A program made the position numbers and the translations under genes. Below are positions 37,748 through 47,049 of a stretch of 64,000 nt of DNA, piece after piece (the first letter of the stretch is position 1; every line of letters starts with the position of its first letter). The stretch comes from an uncultured Candidatus Actinomarina sp. (GTDB lineage: Bacteria > Actinomycetota > Acidimicrobiia > Actinomarinales > Actinomarinaceae): assembly GCA_902604835.1 (NCBI GenBank), contig CACKZW010000001.1, forward strand, positions 126,196 through 190,195. The letters run 5' to 3'. A model generated the notes under the pieces. It saw nothing but the letters and a program-made list of their open reading frames with translations. It was not told the origin of the DNA and did no database searches.

Positions 37748-39088
37748 CTAACCAACTTCTTTTAAAGCAAGTGAATTGTTGAAGTTGTTAGCTTCTTTGA
37801 TGACAATAGGAGAACTTTTTGACTTTTCAATATATGAAAGAACCGTAGAATGACTTCTACCACCTAAGTAAATACCTATTTGGTTTAAAGAAAGATCAGT
37901 ATGGTTTCTAGCAAGGTTTGCAAAAAGTTTTCTAGACTCGTTAACGTTTGAGCTCCTGTTTTTAGAAACTATTAGATCCTTGTCTACCTGAAAGACCTTA
38001 GAAACATAATTTAGAATATATTCAGGCTTTATAGCTTCTAAGTAGCCTTCACTCTTTTCGCTAATGAGTTCGTTGATATATTCGTTATTGCTTTTCCCCG
38101 TTTGTTTGTTTAGTAGAACTTTGTTAATAATGCCGTTTATGTCTCTAAAGCTGTTTATTTTTAAATTTTTTAATTTACTGATTTCTTCTCCGGACAAAAG
38201 GTAGCCGCCGTGATCTTTGTTTGCTTTTTTCAAAACCTTTAAAAACATTTCATCATCAGGCTTTTCAATATCTGTTACCAGACCGTTCAATATTCTTGAA
38301 ACCAGCCTTTCTGGAAAACCCAATAGCCTTTCAGGTTTTTGATCAGAAACAAGAACAACAGACTTTTCGTTATTTAGAAAATAATTTATTGTGTGAAAAA
38401 GCTCCTCCGAAACTCCCTTTTTTCCCATAAAAAACTGTATGTCATCTACCAATAAAATGTCTACAGAACGAATTTTTGATTTAAACACATCAATATCTTT
38501 ATTTTTAATTCCACGAATATATGAATCTAGAAAAGACTCGGAGTCAATATAAAAGGAAGAGTGATGAGACCTTTCAATTGTTTTTAATAAAAACGTTTTA
38601 CCAACTCCGGGTGGACCATATATAAATAAAGGATTAAAGCGCTTTCCAGGGCTCGAGACAACAGATTTTGCGGCTGTAACTGCTAGGTTGTTAGGACCTC
38701 CAACAAACAAGTCATCAAAAGTTGAAAAATCTGGCTCAACTTTAATTGTTTCTATGGCTTCTACTTCACTATTTTCGTATTTATCGTCAAAAAAAATTTC
38801 ACTATCTGGAATTTTCATATTTTTATCAAGAATAAAAACGCAATCATCAAATCCAGTCACTTTTTTGTAAGAGTCTTTAATTTTTTCATATAGTTTTTTT
38901 TCTATTGATGATTTAATGAACTCTGACCTTACATGAATATTTAAATTTTTATCTTCAAATTTAAAATCAACTTGATCTAGCCAATATTTGTCAGTTTTTG
39001 AAAGCTTTGACTGTTTTATTTCTAATTCGAAGGCATCTACAACATTACTCATTCTGATTAAATTTAATGAGTACGTTTTTAAAATCAT
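37748..39088 (-). CDS. dnaA: Replication initiator DnaA (divergent)
   Basis: FNPLFIYGPPGVGKTFLL; ILLVDDIQFFMGKKGVSEELFHTINYF; GGRSHSTVLSYIEK. Confidence 0.93.
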   Translation of the reverse strand: MILKTYSLNLIRMSNVVDAFELEIKQSKLSKTDKYWLDQVDFKFEDKNLNIHVRSEFIKSSIEKKLYEKIKDSYKKVTGFDDCVFILDKNMKIPDSEIFFDDKYENSEVEAIETIKVEPDFSTFDDLFVGGPNNLAVTAAKSVVSSPGKRFNPLFIYGPPGVGKTFLLKTIERSHHSSFYIDSESFLDSYIRGIKNKDIDVFKSKIRSVDILLVDDIQFFMGKKGVSEELFHTINYFLNNEKSVVLVSDQKPERLLGFPERLVSRILNGLVTDIEKPDDEMFLKVLKKANKDHGGYLLSGEEISKLKNLKINSFRDINGIINKVLLNKQTGKSNNEYINELISEKSEGYLEAIKPEYILNYVSKVFQVDKDLIVSKNRSSNVNESRKLFANLARNHTDLSLNQIGIYLGGRSHSTVLSYIEKSKSSPIVIKEANNFNNSLALKEVG

Positions 39089-39324
39089 AGAGTGTTAAAA
39101 ACAAATTAAAGAACTTAAGATTAAGTAAATAGTAAAAAATAGCCAATAAATATAACGATTTAGCTTCAAAAAACCGTCTTAGAAAGTTATTAGTATCTAG
39201 ATTGTGAAACTTAGTTAAAAAAGTTTTCGCGAATCTAATCCACTTTTCGCGAACTATTAAATTAAATACTAATTTTGTTTGTTTAAAAAATTTTTTAATA
39301 TATTGTATTTAAACAGGATAAAAA
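39089..39324. other. Probable origin/promoter region between dnaA and rpmH
   Basis: Strand switch dnaA(-)/rpmH(+), AT-rich, two TTTTCGCGAA repeats 20 bp apart; no TTATCCACA seen. Confidence 0.5.
39224..39253. repeat. Direct repeat TTTTCGCGAA x2 with 20-bp period
   Basis: TTTTCGCGAA at 39224-39233 and 39244-39253, spacer TCTAATCCAC. Confidence 0.85.
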
Positions 39325-39459
39325 ATGAAAAGAACTTACCAACCTAGTAATAGAAAAAGAAGTAGAAAACACGGTTTTAGAAGCAGAATGAGAACCAGAG
39401 CGGGTAGAGAAATTCTTAAAAGAAGAAGAAAAAAAGGCAGAAAGATAATTTCCGCTTAA
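39325..39459 (+). CDS. rpmH: 50S ribosomal protein L34 (not in the ORF track)
   Basis: [44 protein letters not shown]. Confidence 0.98.
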   Translation: MKRTYQPSNRKRSRKHGFRSRMRTRAGREILKRRRKKGRKIISA

Positions 39460-39464
39460 GCTAA

Positions 39465-39788
39465 TTGGTTAAATTTACTGCACTAAATAAGAGAAATCAT
39501 TTTTTCAGACTGAAAAAAGAAGAAAACTGTTTTACTGAAAAAGGACTTAAGGTTTACATAGAAGAAAATAACGATACAAATTCTAAACTTGGAATCAGCA
39601 TTTCAAGCAAACAGACCACCGCAGTAGAGCGAAACAAATTTAAAAGAAGGATTAAAGAGGCAGTAAGGGGCTTAGAAGAAGAAAAAAATTTTGATATTTA
39701 TATTGTTGGATATAAAAATAATTTAAATTTAAAAGTTATCGAGATGCAAAAAATTATATCTTCTCACCCAAAACTTATAAAAAAATGA
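39465..39788 (+). CDS. rnpA: Ribonuclease P protein component
   Basis: LGISISSKQTTAVERNKFKRRIKEAVR. Confidence 0.92.
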   Translation: MVKFTALNKRNHFFRLKKEENCFTEKGLKVYIEENNDTNSKLGISISSKQTTAVERNKFKRRIKEAVRGLEEEKNFDIYIVGYKNNLNLKVIEMQKIISSHPKLIKK

Positions 39789-39997
39789 AAATAACAAGTA
39801 TTTTATTTACGGTGTTTCGAGCACTGTTGGGACTCTTTGGCATTGGTCAAGGGAACTGTCTTTATTATCCTTCCTGTTCAAACCAAATAAGAAAAAGTAT
39901 GCAGGAAAAAGGTTTCGTAATGACAATTCCTTTAGTTTTTGAAAGATCTTATAAATGTAACCCGCTTTATAGAAAGTTTGGTAAAAATTGGCAATAA
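39785..39997 (+). CDS. yidD: Membrane protein insertion efficiency factor YidD
   Basis: CLYYPSCSNQIRKSMQEKG...RSYKCNPLYRKFG. Confidence 0.9.
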   Translation: MKITSILFTVFRALLGLFGIGQGNCLYYPSCSNQIRKSMQEKGFVMTIPLVFERSYKCNPLYRKFGKNWQ

Positions 39998-40806
39998 TTG
40001 AACCTTTTGCGCTTGGAATTGGATTTCTTTTATCTTTTGTTTATGGATATGTTCCGTCTTACGGTTCTTCGATTGCAATTTTGACAGTAATAATAAATAT
40101 TATAATTTTTCCTCTAACTCTTAGACAGACAAGATCTACTAAAAGAATGCAGGACGTTCAGCCAGAGCTCAAGAGACTCCAAAAAAAGCATAAAGACAAC
40201 AAAGAAGAACTAAATAAAGAGATTGCAGCATTCTATAAAGAAAAAGGAATCAACCCACTCGGTTGTGTTGTTCCACTTTTGGTTCAAATGCCGGTTTGGT
40301 TTGCACTGTTCAGAGTTTTAAGAGAGCCTTTATTGTTTATACCCAAATCAGAATCGTTATTTTTAGATCTTGAAAACAACGCAAACATTCTCTTTTTTAA
40401 TATGGATTTACAAATTCCCGCTTCTGAAATTTCTACTTGGGTTGAAAGGGTGCCTTATATCATTGTTATTTTAATGGTTGTTGCAACAGCGCTTTTTCAA
40501 CAGCAACAAATAACGAAAAAGCAGGGAAAGAGTGACAATCCACAAGCTCAACAAATGCAGATGATTGGGAAGGTTATGCCAATATTTTTTGGTTTTATAT
40601 CTTGGACCCTTCCTTCAGGTCTAGTTATTTATTTTTTAACAGGGAACATCTTTAGAATCGGTCAACAGGCACTGATAATTAGAATTGAAGATAAAAATGA
40701 AACCAACGATAAACAAGAGAAACAAAAAGAACAAGTAGAGGATAAGGAAGAAACCAATCAAGAACAAGATCCTCGTAAAAACAGAAAAAAAAGAAGGAGA
40801 AAATAA
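39988..40806 (+). CDS. yidC: Membrane insertase YidC/Oxa1
   Basis: IIFPLTLRQTRSTKRMQDVQPELKRLQKKHKDNKEELNKE; GCVVPLLVQMPVWFALFRVL. Confidence 0.95.
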   Translation: MAIIEPFALGIGFLLSFVYGYVPSYGSSIAILTVIINIIIFPLTLRQTRSTKRMQDVQPELKRLQKKHKDNKEELNKEIAAFYKEKGINPLGCVVPLLVQMPVWFALFRVLREPLLFIPKSESLFLDLENNANILFFNMDLQIPASEISTWVERVPYIIVILMVVATALFQQQQITKKQGKSDNPQAQQMQMIGKVMPIFFGFISWTLPSGLVIYFLTGNIFRIGQQALIIRIEDKNETNDKQEKQKEQVEDKEETNQEQDPRKNRKKRRRK

Positions 40807-41573
40807 TGTCAGACAAATGGGTAGAGGTAGAAGCAAAAACCATTGATGATGCAATAAAAGCAGGTTTAAAAGAACTTAATCTCGAAGACGCCACTGAGGC
40901 GAACATAAGTATTTTACGAGAGCCAGAAGGAGGAGTTTTTGGAGTTGGGGGAACAAAAGCATTAGTTAGAATATCAGTAAGGTCTGGATTTAAAAACAAC
41001 TCTAGGTCCTATAAGTCAAGAAACAAAAGAGATACAAGAGATAACAGAGACTCAAGAAAACGAGAAAAAAGAAACTTTGAACCAAAAAAACCAAGAGTTG
41101 AAGCGGATCCAAAAGAACAATTAAAAGTATCAATAGACTTTCTACAAGGATTAATTGATTCATTTGGTTTGGACGGAAAGGTCGAAGGAGAATTAGAAGA
41201 AAAAAATCTTGTAGTAAACATAAAAGGTGAACAAACAGAGGCTCTAGTCGGCGAAAAGGGAATGATCATACGGTCCTTACACGAGTTAACAAGAACCGCA
41301 GTCCAACGAAAAACCGGAGCAGGAACTAGATTAAGGCTCGACGTAGCTGACTACGCTTTAAAAAGAAAAGAAGCATTAACAATATATGCAGAGAGACTTA
41401 CAAAACAAATTTTAGAAGACAAGCAAGAAGTAATGCTAGAGCCAATGAACTCAGTAGACAGGAAAACCCTTCACGATGCAGTCAGTGAAATTGATGGTAT
41501 AAGATCTTATTCGGAAGGAAGAGAGCCCTATAGGTCTGTAGTTTTTGCTCCAAGCAACACTGAAGAAGAATGA
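40806..41573 (+). CDS. jag: Jag/KhpB RNA-binding protein
   Basis: Jag_N plus KH (GEKGMIIRSLHELTRTAVQRKTG) plus R3H (MNSVDRKTLHDAVSEIDGIRSYSEGREPYRSVVFAP). Confidence 0.93.
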   Translation: MSDKWVEVEAKTIDDAIKAGLKELNLEDATEANISILREPEGGVFGVGGTKALVRISVRSGFKNNSRSYKSRNKRDTRDNRDSRKREKRNFEPKKPRVEADPKEQLKVSIDFLQGLIDSFGLDGKVEGELEEKNLVVNIKGEQTEALVGEKGMIIRSLHELTRTAVQRKTGAGTRLRLDVADYALKRKEALTIYAERLTKQILEDKQEVMLEPMNSVDRKTLHDAVSEIDGIRSYSEGREPYRSVVFAPSNTEEE

Positions 41574-42184
41574 CCTTCGAACCCCAAATGCCTAACTGGG
41601 GTTTAATTGAATTTGAACAACATAAAGAAAAACTTGTAAACTATCACGACTGGTTATATACAACCGGAATAAAAACCGGATTAATAAGCAAAAAACCCAA
41701 ACAGTTTATTTGGGATGAATTTATAGTTCACTCACTGTATTTTCATCATCTAATAAAAAAATATAAATTCAAATCAAAAGAGATTTATGATCTAGGTACC
41801 GGTGGAGGAATACCAGGAGTACCAATATCAATTGTTAACAAAAGAAAAGTAAATCTTATTGATAATAAAAAAACAAGAATTTATGAGCTTCAAAGGCTTG
41901 TAAAGACCCTTAATTTAGAAAATGCGATTCCAAAAGAAGAAGATGCGAACTTCACACTTAAAAACTTAGAAAAAACAATAGTTGTTATGAGGTGCTATGT
42001 TTCTACGTTAAATATTGTGAAAATAATGCAAAAATACAAGCTTGAAAACAGAAATATAGTTTTTTTGGTTTCTTCAAGCTCTGAAAACAAAAAAGAGCTT
42101 AAAAGTTTGTTTCACGTGAAACAAGAAAAGTTTCTTATAAATAAAAATAATTTTCGTACTATTGATGTTATAACTGATATGTGA
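41570..42184 (+). CDS. rsmG: 16S rRNA (guanine527-N7)-methyltransferase
   Basis: IYDLGTGGGIPGVPISIV; position upstream of parA. Confidence 0.9.
   Translation: MTFEPQMPNWGLIEFEQHKEKLVNYHDWLYTTGIKTGLISKKPKQFIWDEFIVHSLYFHHLIKKYKFKSKEIYDLGTGGGIPGVPISIVNKRKVNLIDNKKTRIYELQRLVKTLNLENAIPKEEDANFTLKNLEKTIVVMRCYVSTLNIVKIMQKYKLENRNIVFLVSSSSENKKELKSLFHVKQEKFLINKNNFRTIDVITDM
42108..42123. promoter_or_regulatory. parS: parS centromere site
   Basis: TGTTTCACGTGAAACA, perfect 16-bp palindrome, inside rsmG. Confidence 0.97.
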
Positions 42185-42966
42185 AATCTTTATCAATAAT
42201 TTGCCAAAAAGGTGGAGTTGGAAAAACTACAATTGTTGTAAACATTGGTAAAATATTTGCAATAAATGGTATAAAAACCTTGATTATCGATCTTGATCCT
42301 CAAGGAAACACATCAACATATCTAGATTTTGATAAAAATAATAAATTTATTTTAACTTCACAAGATTTAATGAGTGGAAACAAATCAAAAGAAATTGGCT
42401 ATCTTCACGAAAATATGGCAATAATTCCATCAAACCAATCAATTTTAAAATTTAATAATGAAAAAATACTTGGAGGTTCGGTATTAAAGAAAACAATTGA
42501 TTCCTTTGAGTTCAAAGATTTTGACGTTATTTTATTTGATACACCCCCCACAATGAGTTCACTAGTTCAAGAAGCCTTATCCGCATCAGACTTTTACTTG
42601 ATTCCAACAAAACCAGAATTTTTAGCCATTGAAGGCGTATCCCAAGCTATGAATTTTGCAAAAAAATCTATTTCTAATCAGATAAACATAAATCCAGTAT
42701 TTTTGGGTGTCATATTAAACCAAGTAGACACTAGAAGATCTAGCTACGTAGATTTTGAAAATGAACTTTCCTACTTACTCGCCGATAAATTACTCGAAAC
42801 AAAAATATCTAATTCTGTTGATATAGCTGATAGTCCCTATCACTTAAAAACAGTTGAAGATTTTAAAGACGACAGCAAGTCAAAAATAGAATTTTATCAA
42901 CTAGCAAACGAAATACTTGAAAGGATGAACATAAATGAAAAGATCACTCAGCAGTCTCATTACTGA
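42181..42966 (+). CDS. parA: Chromosome partitioning ATPase ParA/Soj
   Basis: CQKGGVGKTTIVVNIGKI; DLDPQGNTSTYL; DTPPTMSSLVQEAL. Confidence 0.95.
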   Translation: MKSLSIICQKGGVGKTTIVVNIGKIFAINGIKTLIIDLDPQGNTSTYLDFDKNNKFILTSQDLMSGNKSKEIGYLHENMAIIPSNQSILKFNNEKILGGSVLKKTIDSFEFKDFDVILFDTPPTMSSLVQEALSASDFYLIPTKPEFLAIEGVSQAMNFAKKSISNQININPVFLGVILNQVDTRRSSYVDFENELSYLLADKLLETKISNSVDIADSPYHLKTVEDFKDDSKSKIEFYQLANEILERMNINEKITQQSHY

Positions 42967-43732
42967 CACAAACGTCAGAGACTACGACGTTAAAGAAATA
43001 AACATAAATATTATTTACGAAAGTGACTCCCAGGCTCGAAAAATCTTTGATGAAAATAAATTAGAAGAATTAAAAAATTCAATACAGAAAAATGGTTTGT
43101 TACAACCAATTATTGTTCAAGAAATAGAGCCAAATAAATATAGATTGATTGCAGGAGAGAGAAGATTAAGAGCATCGAAGCTTGCAGGTCTTAATAAAAT
43201 ACCCTGCTTGGTGAAAGATGTTGGCGAGAGAGATGCAGCAATTTTAGGCCTGATTGAAAACATACAAAGAGAAAGATTGAATCATATTGAAGAAGCAATG
43301 GCCTATAAAGAAATTTCTGAAAAATTCAGCTTAAGTCCGGAAGAAATAGGTCAACTTGTTGGAAAAAGCCGAGCTCACGTTTCAAACATTTTAAGATTAA
43401 CTAATCTTAGTGAAAAAGTTTATGATGCCCTTAAAGATCAGACTGTTTCAATGGGCCAGGTAAGGCCGTTGATAAATTTAGATTCTGAAATACAGGATAA
43501 TATTTTAAATGAAATAATTAGCCAAAAACTATCAAGCAGGGCAGTAGAAGATAAAGTTAGAAATCTAAATTTAAATTCTCATTCAGATGAAGAGGTATCT
43601 CATTATAGAAATTTTTTCGAAGACAAAACTGGTTCAAAAGTAAAAATAACTAAGAACATTGATAAATATAAACTTTTCTTAACTTTTGATTCAAAAGAAA
43701 ACTTAGACGATTTTATTTCTAAATTAAGTTAA
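42935..43732 (+). CDS. parB: Chromosome partitioning protein ParB
   Basis: RLIAGERRLRASKLAGLNKIPC; ENIQRERLNHIEEAMAYK; GKSRAHVSNILRL. Confidence 0.95.
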   Translation: MKRSLSSLITDTNVRDYDVKEININIIYESDSQARKIFDENKLEELKNSIQKNGLLQPIIVQEIEPNKYRLIAGERRLRASKLAGLNKIPCLVKDVGERDAAILGLIENIQRERLNHIEEAMAYKEISEKFSLSPEEIGQLVGKSRAHVSNILRLTNLSEKVYDALKDQTVSMGQVRPLINLDSEIQDNILNEIISQKLSSRAVEDKVRNLNLNSHSDEEVSHYRNFFEDKTGSKVKITKNIDKYKLFLTFDSKENLDDFISKLS

Positions 43733-44697
43733 TTTTCAAATTGCTTATTTAGAGTATTAACAACACTCTCAAGAATTAATTCAATATAATTTTTTTGGTA
43801 AAATTTACCATTAATAATTATTCCTACTGATTTTGTTTGTTTCAAAATAATCGAGGACTTTCCCATTGATTTTACTTTCAGAGCTGATGCCAAGTTTTCA
43901 GCTAGTTTTTTACCCAAAAGGCTTTCAGAAAAAGTTCCTTGGAAGTAATTAATTGAATCATCAACTTCGGGGTTAAAAGATATAAACAAAGTCGGTTGTA
44001 AGTTGTTTATATATTCAATTTTATTATTTAGATCCAATTCCTCATTAACTTCTGAAGCAAAAACTGCTACAACACCTTTTTCAATAGAATTTTTCTTAAC
44101 TTGGTCATAAAATTTAATTTGCTCTTTGTAACTTCCAGAATTTGGGATATCAAAACATATATTGAAACCAATGATCCCAGTATCTAATCCTGGAGAAATA
44201 GATTTTATTGCTTCGTTTAAAGAAATATCCCTGCCTGGTCTTATTAGTTTTTTAATTTCATAAACAGTATTAAGTCCAACCACGCCATCAATTGTTATAC
44301 CTCTATTTTCCTGAAACCTTGTTACGCCTTCAACAACAGATTTTGAATATTTTCCGTTTATAGGCTCAGAATAAAAACCCATTCTTGAAAGAAGTTCTTG
44401 TAATTCTTCAACGTCTGATCCATACAAAATTTTATTATTAAAACTAAGAATTCTATCTCCAAGTTTGTATCCAAAATTTATTAATTCAGCCCAAAAATCT
44501 TCTTTACTATTTATATTTTCAAGACCATTGTCCTCGATAAAAACTCCTACTACAGCCTTTAGTTCATTGATGTTCTCATTGGTTGAGTAGCCAACATAAT
44601 TTAATTTTGTTTTTAAATCTTCAACCTCATCTGTTGATAAATTATCTACAAAAGTTGAAAAATCAAAATTAATTTTCAAGCCATCTTTCAGCATCAA
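43729..44697 (-). CDS. CwlM-like PG_binding plus degenerate amidase_3 pseudoenzyme
   Basis: Synteny trxB-[this]-parB; PG-binding ELQELLSRMGFYSEPINGKYSKSVVEGVTRFQENRGITIDGVVGLNTVYEI; amidase_3-like fold lacking ligands (FNICFDIPNSG, FISFNPEVD). Confidence 0.7.
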   Translation of the reverse strand: MMLKDGLKINFDFSTFVDNLSTDEVEDLKTKLNYVGYSTNENINELKAVVGVFIEDNGLENINSKEDFWAELINFGYKLGDRILSFNNKILYGSDVEELQELLSRMGFYSEPINGKYSKSVVEGVTRFQENRGITIDGVVGLNTVYEIKKLIRPGRDISLNEAIKSISPGLDTGIIGFNICFDIPNSGSYKEQIKFYDQVKKNSIEKGVVAVFASEVNEELDLNNKIEYINNLQPTLFISFNPEVDDSINYFQGTFSESLLGKKLAENLASALKVKSMGKSSIILKQTKSVGIIINGKFYQKNYIELILESVVNTLNKQFEN

Positions 44698-45583
44698 TTG
44701 CTGCTTGGCATCCAGTGCCAGCGGCAGTTACTGCTTGCCTGTAGATAGAATCAGCGACATCACCTGAAGCAAACACCCCAGACATACTTGTACTTGTAGA
44801 ACTTGTGAAGCCAGTTTTAATGTATCCTTTTTCGTCTAGTTCAACAAAACCATCAAGAAACTCAACATTTGGTGTGTGACCTATGGCTACGAAAACACCA
44901 TCAATCTCTTTTTCTTCCTCCTCATTTGAGTTACTATCTTTAAGAATTACGGAAGATACTTGTTTATCACCTTTAATTTCAATTACCTCTTTATTCCAGG
45001 CAACTTCAATTTGTTCATGGTTCAAAACTCTTTCTTGCATTATTTTGCTTGCTCTAAACTCATCTCTACGATGAACTACTGTAACTTTTTTTGCAAATTT
45101 TGTTAGAAATAGAGATTCTTCCATCGCAGAGTCGCCCCCTCCAACCACAATTACATTTTTATCTTTAAAGAAAAAACCATCACAAGTTGCGCAAGCTGAA
45201 ACCCCATAACCTTGTAATTCTTTTTCACCCTTAACCCCGAGCCAATTTGCCGAAGCTCCTGAAGATATTATTACTGACTTAAACTCATAGGTATCTTTTG
45301 ATGTTGTTAATTTAAAACCTTCTTCAATTTTTTCAATTTTATTGACTGTTTCAGTTAAAATTTTTGTTCCAAACCTTTCAGCCTGTTTTTTAAAAACTTG
45401 CATCATTTCAGGCCCCATAATGCCTTCATCAAAACCTGGATAGTTCTCAACATCAGTTGTCAACATCAATTGACCACCTGATTCTAAGCCCTCAAAAAGC
45501 ACTGGTTTTAGGTTGGCCCTCCCAGCGTAAATTCCTGCCGTATAACCAGCAGGACCAGAACCAATTATTGCTAGATCATCCAT
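44669..45583 (-). CDS. trxB: Thioredoxin reductase
   Basis: IGSGPAGYTAGIYAGRA; GVSACATCDGFFFKDKNVIVVGGGDSAMEE. Confidence 0.96.
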   Translation of the reverse strand: MDDLAIIGSGPAGYTAGIYAGRANLKPVLFEGLESGGQLMLTTDVENYPGFDEGIMGPEMMQVFKKQAERFGTKILTETVNKIEKIEEGFKLTTSKDTYEFKSVIISSGASANWLGVKGEKELQGYGVSACATCDGFFFKDKNVIVVGGGDSAMEESLFLTKFAKKVTVVHRRDEFRASKIMQERVLNHEQIEVAWNKEVIEIKGDKQVSSVILKDSNSNEEEEKEIDGVFVAIGHTPNVEFLDGFVELDEKGYIKTGFTSSTSTSMSGVFASGDVADSIYRQAVTAAGTGCQAAIDAERWLEN

Positions 45584-45860
45584 TCTTTTTCTTTCTGTAA
45601 CTATTTAGTGACAATATCATAAATACTAATCCTAATGCACCCATTGCAAACCCAGTCGGGTTAACACCTAACAAAAGACCAAGGCCTTGCATAATTTTTA
45701 ATATTCCTGAAAATAAAAATATTACTGCAGTTATTAATAATACAACAAGGAGTAAACCCAAAGAAGCAAAACCAGTTAACCTCTTTACCGGACGAACAAT
45801 CAAGTCCTTAACACTTTTAATAAGGCTTTCAACTGATTCTATAAAGCTATCTTCTTCCAT
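45576..45860 (-). CDS. Small two-TM membrane protein
   Basis: Hydrophobic segments; KIMQGLGLLLGVNPTGFAMGALGLVFMILSL. Confidence 0.6.
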   Translation of the reverse strand: MEEDSFIESVESLIKSVKDLIVRPVKRLTGFASLGLLLVVLLITAVIFLFSGILKIMQGLGLLLGVNPTGFAMGALGLVFMILSLNSYRKKKNG

Positions 45861-45888
45861 AAGTTAATCATAAGCTATGTAAAACTAT

Positions 45889-46596
45889 TCATGAAGTTTT
45901 CATAATTACGAGCTTTCTTGGCATAATCTGGAAATTATTCTTTTTGTAGAGACTCAGCGCAGATACATTATCATTTTGTGTATTCAGTTTTATATTTAAA
46001 AATTTCCTTTTAAGAGCAAAATCAACAACGCTTTGCAATAAATTATCTCCAAGACCTGATCCTTGATAGTCTTTCACTATTCCGATTCGTTGAAGGTAGG
46101 TGAATTTTCGAGTTTCTCCTAAGATTGCATACCCGTCAAGATCATTTCCTTCTCCACTTTTGAATAAATAATTGTTGTTGCAACTTTTCATTGTTTCTTC
46201 AAAACTTGCTTTGGAGTTTTTCCAATAATCATCAAATATTTTATGATCCAGATCAAGTAAGTATTGTATATCTTCTCCTTCAAGTTTTTTAATTTCTATA
46301 TTTTTATGTCCGTCGACATTTTTAATGTTTAAATTTTTTAAATTTAACATACATACATTTAACTTATGACCAATAGCCCACCCTGACCTCAACCATGGTT
46401 TAATCGAATTTTCATTTATCATTGATGAGCTAAAACTAATTTTTGAATCTTTGGAAACCCTAAGTATTTTTTTTAAAAGACTCTCTCCACCATATAATTT
46501 TTCAAACAATATATCTTCAACGAAATTGTTTAGCTTTCTTGTGTAAAATATTCCGTTGTAAAAATAGTGGATTCTTTTATTTTCTGTTGAATACAT
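45889..46596 (-). CDS. GNAT-family N-acetyltransferase
   Basis: IGIVKDYQGSGLGDNLLQSVVDFA...LNTQNDNVSALSLYKKNNFQ. Confidence 0.8.
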   Translation of the reverse strand: MYSTENKRIHYFYNGIFYTRKLNNFVEDILFEKLYGGESLLKKILRVSKDSKISFSSSMINENSIKPWLRSGWAIGHKLNVCMLNLKNLNIKNVDGHKNIEIKKLEGEDIQYLLDLDHKIFDDYWKNSKASFEETMKSCNNNYLFKSGEGNDLDGYAILGETRKFTYLQRIGIVKDYQGSGLGDNLLQSVVDFALKRKFLNIKLNTQNDNVSALSLYKKNNFQIMPRKLVIMKTS

Positions 46597-47011
46597 ATTT
46601 TAAAATTTTTTTATCTTCCTCGTAGGCTAATAACTCATAAGCCTCCTGAAAAGGAACAAGGGCAATTTCCTCTATTTCATGATCTGGTTCTTTAGAAAAA
46701 CTCTCAATAACACTCATCTCATAAAACCAAACAGTTTTCTTGATTGGTTTACCATCTTTTTTTATCTCATAGCTTGATTCTGCAATAGGTTTTTCATTAA
46801 TTGCAGAAACCTTAAAACCGGTTTCTTCATAAACTTCTCTCTCTGCAGCTTTTAAGGGGGTTTCTTCATCATTTAAGTGACCTTTTGGATAACCCCAAAA
46901 TCCAGAATCGTAATCACCTGCATATTCTTCACTTAATTTATTCTTTACCAGCAGTATTTTTTCATCAAGTAAAATGATGCCACCGGCTGCAAAATCAACT
47001 TTTGAATTCAT
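46577..47011 (-). CDS. NUDIX hydrolase
   Basis: GYPKGHLNDEETPLKAAEREVYEETGF. Confidence 0.9.
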   Translation of the reverse strand: MNSKVDFAAGGIILLDEKILLVKNKLSEEYAGDYDSGFWGYPKGHLNDEETPLKAAEREVYEETGFKVSAINEKPIAESSYEIKKDGKPIKKTVWFYEMSVIESFSKEPDHEIEEIALVPFQEAYELLAYEEDKKILKYVFNRK

Positions 47012-47049
47012 ACTTTATTGTTACACCAAATTTCTTCTAAGCTATCCAT

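Noticed and set aside
40636-41269. Antisense ORFs opposite yidC and jag (40636-40854, 40679-40999, 41009-41269) and similar antisense ORFs elsewhere (e.g. 31856-32156, 47802-48401, 24252-24680)
   Set aside because: They mirror strongly supported genes and have Ser/Phe-rich compositions typical of antisense translation of Lys/Glu-rich genes.
41586-41602. CCCCA...TGGGG hairpin at the rsmG start
   Set aside because: Short 5-bp stem within coding sequence and no supporting context.
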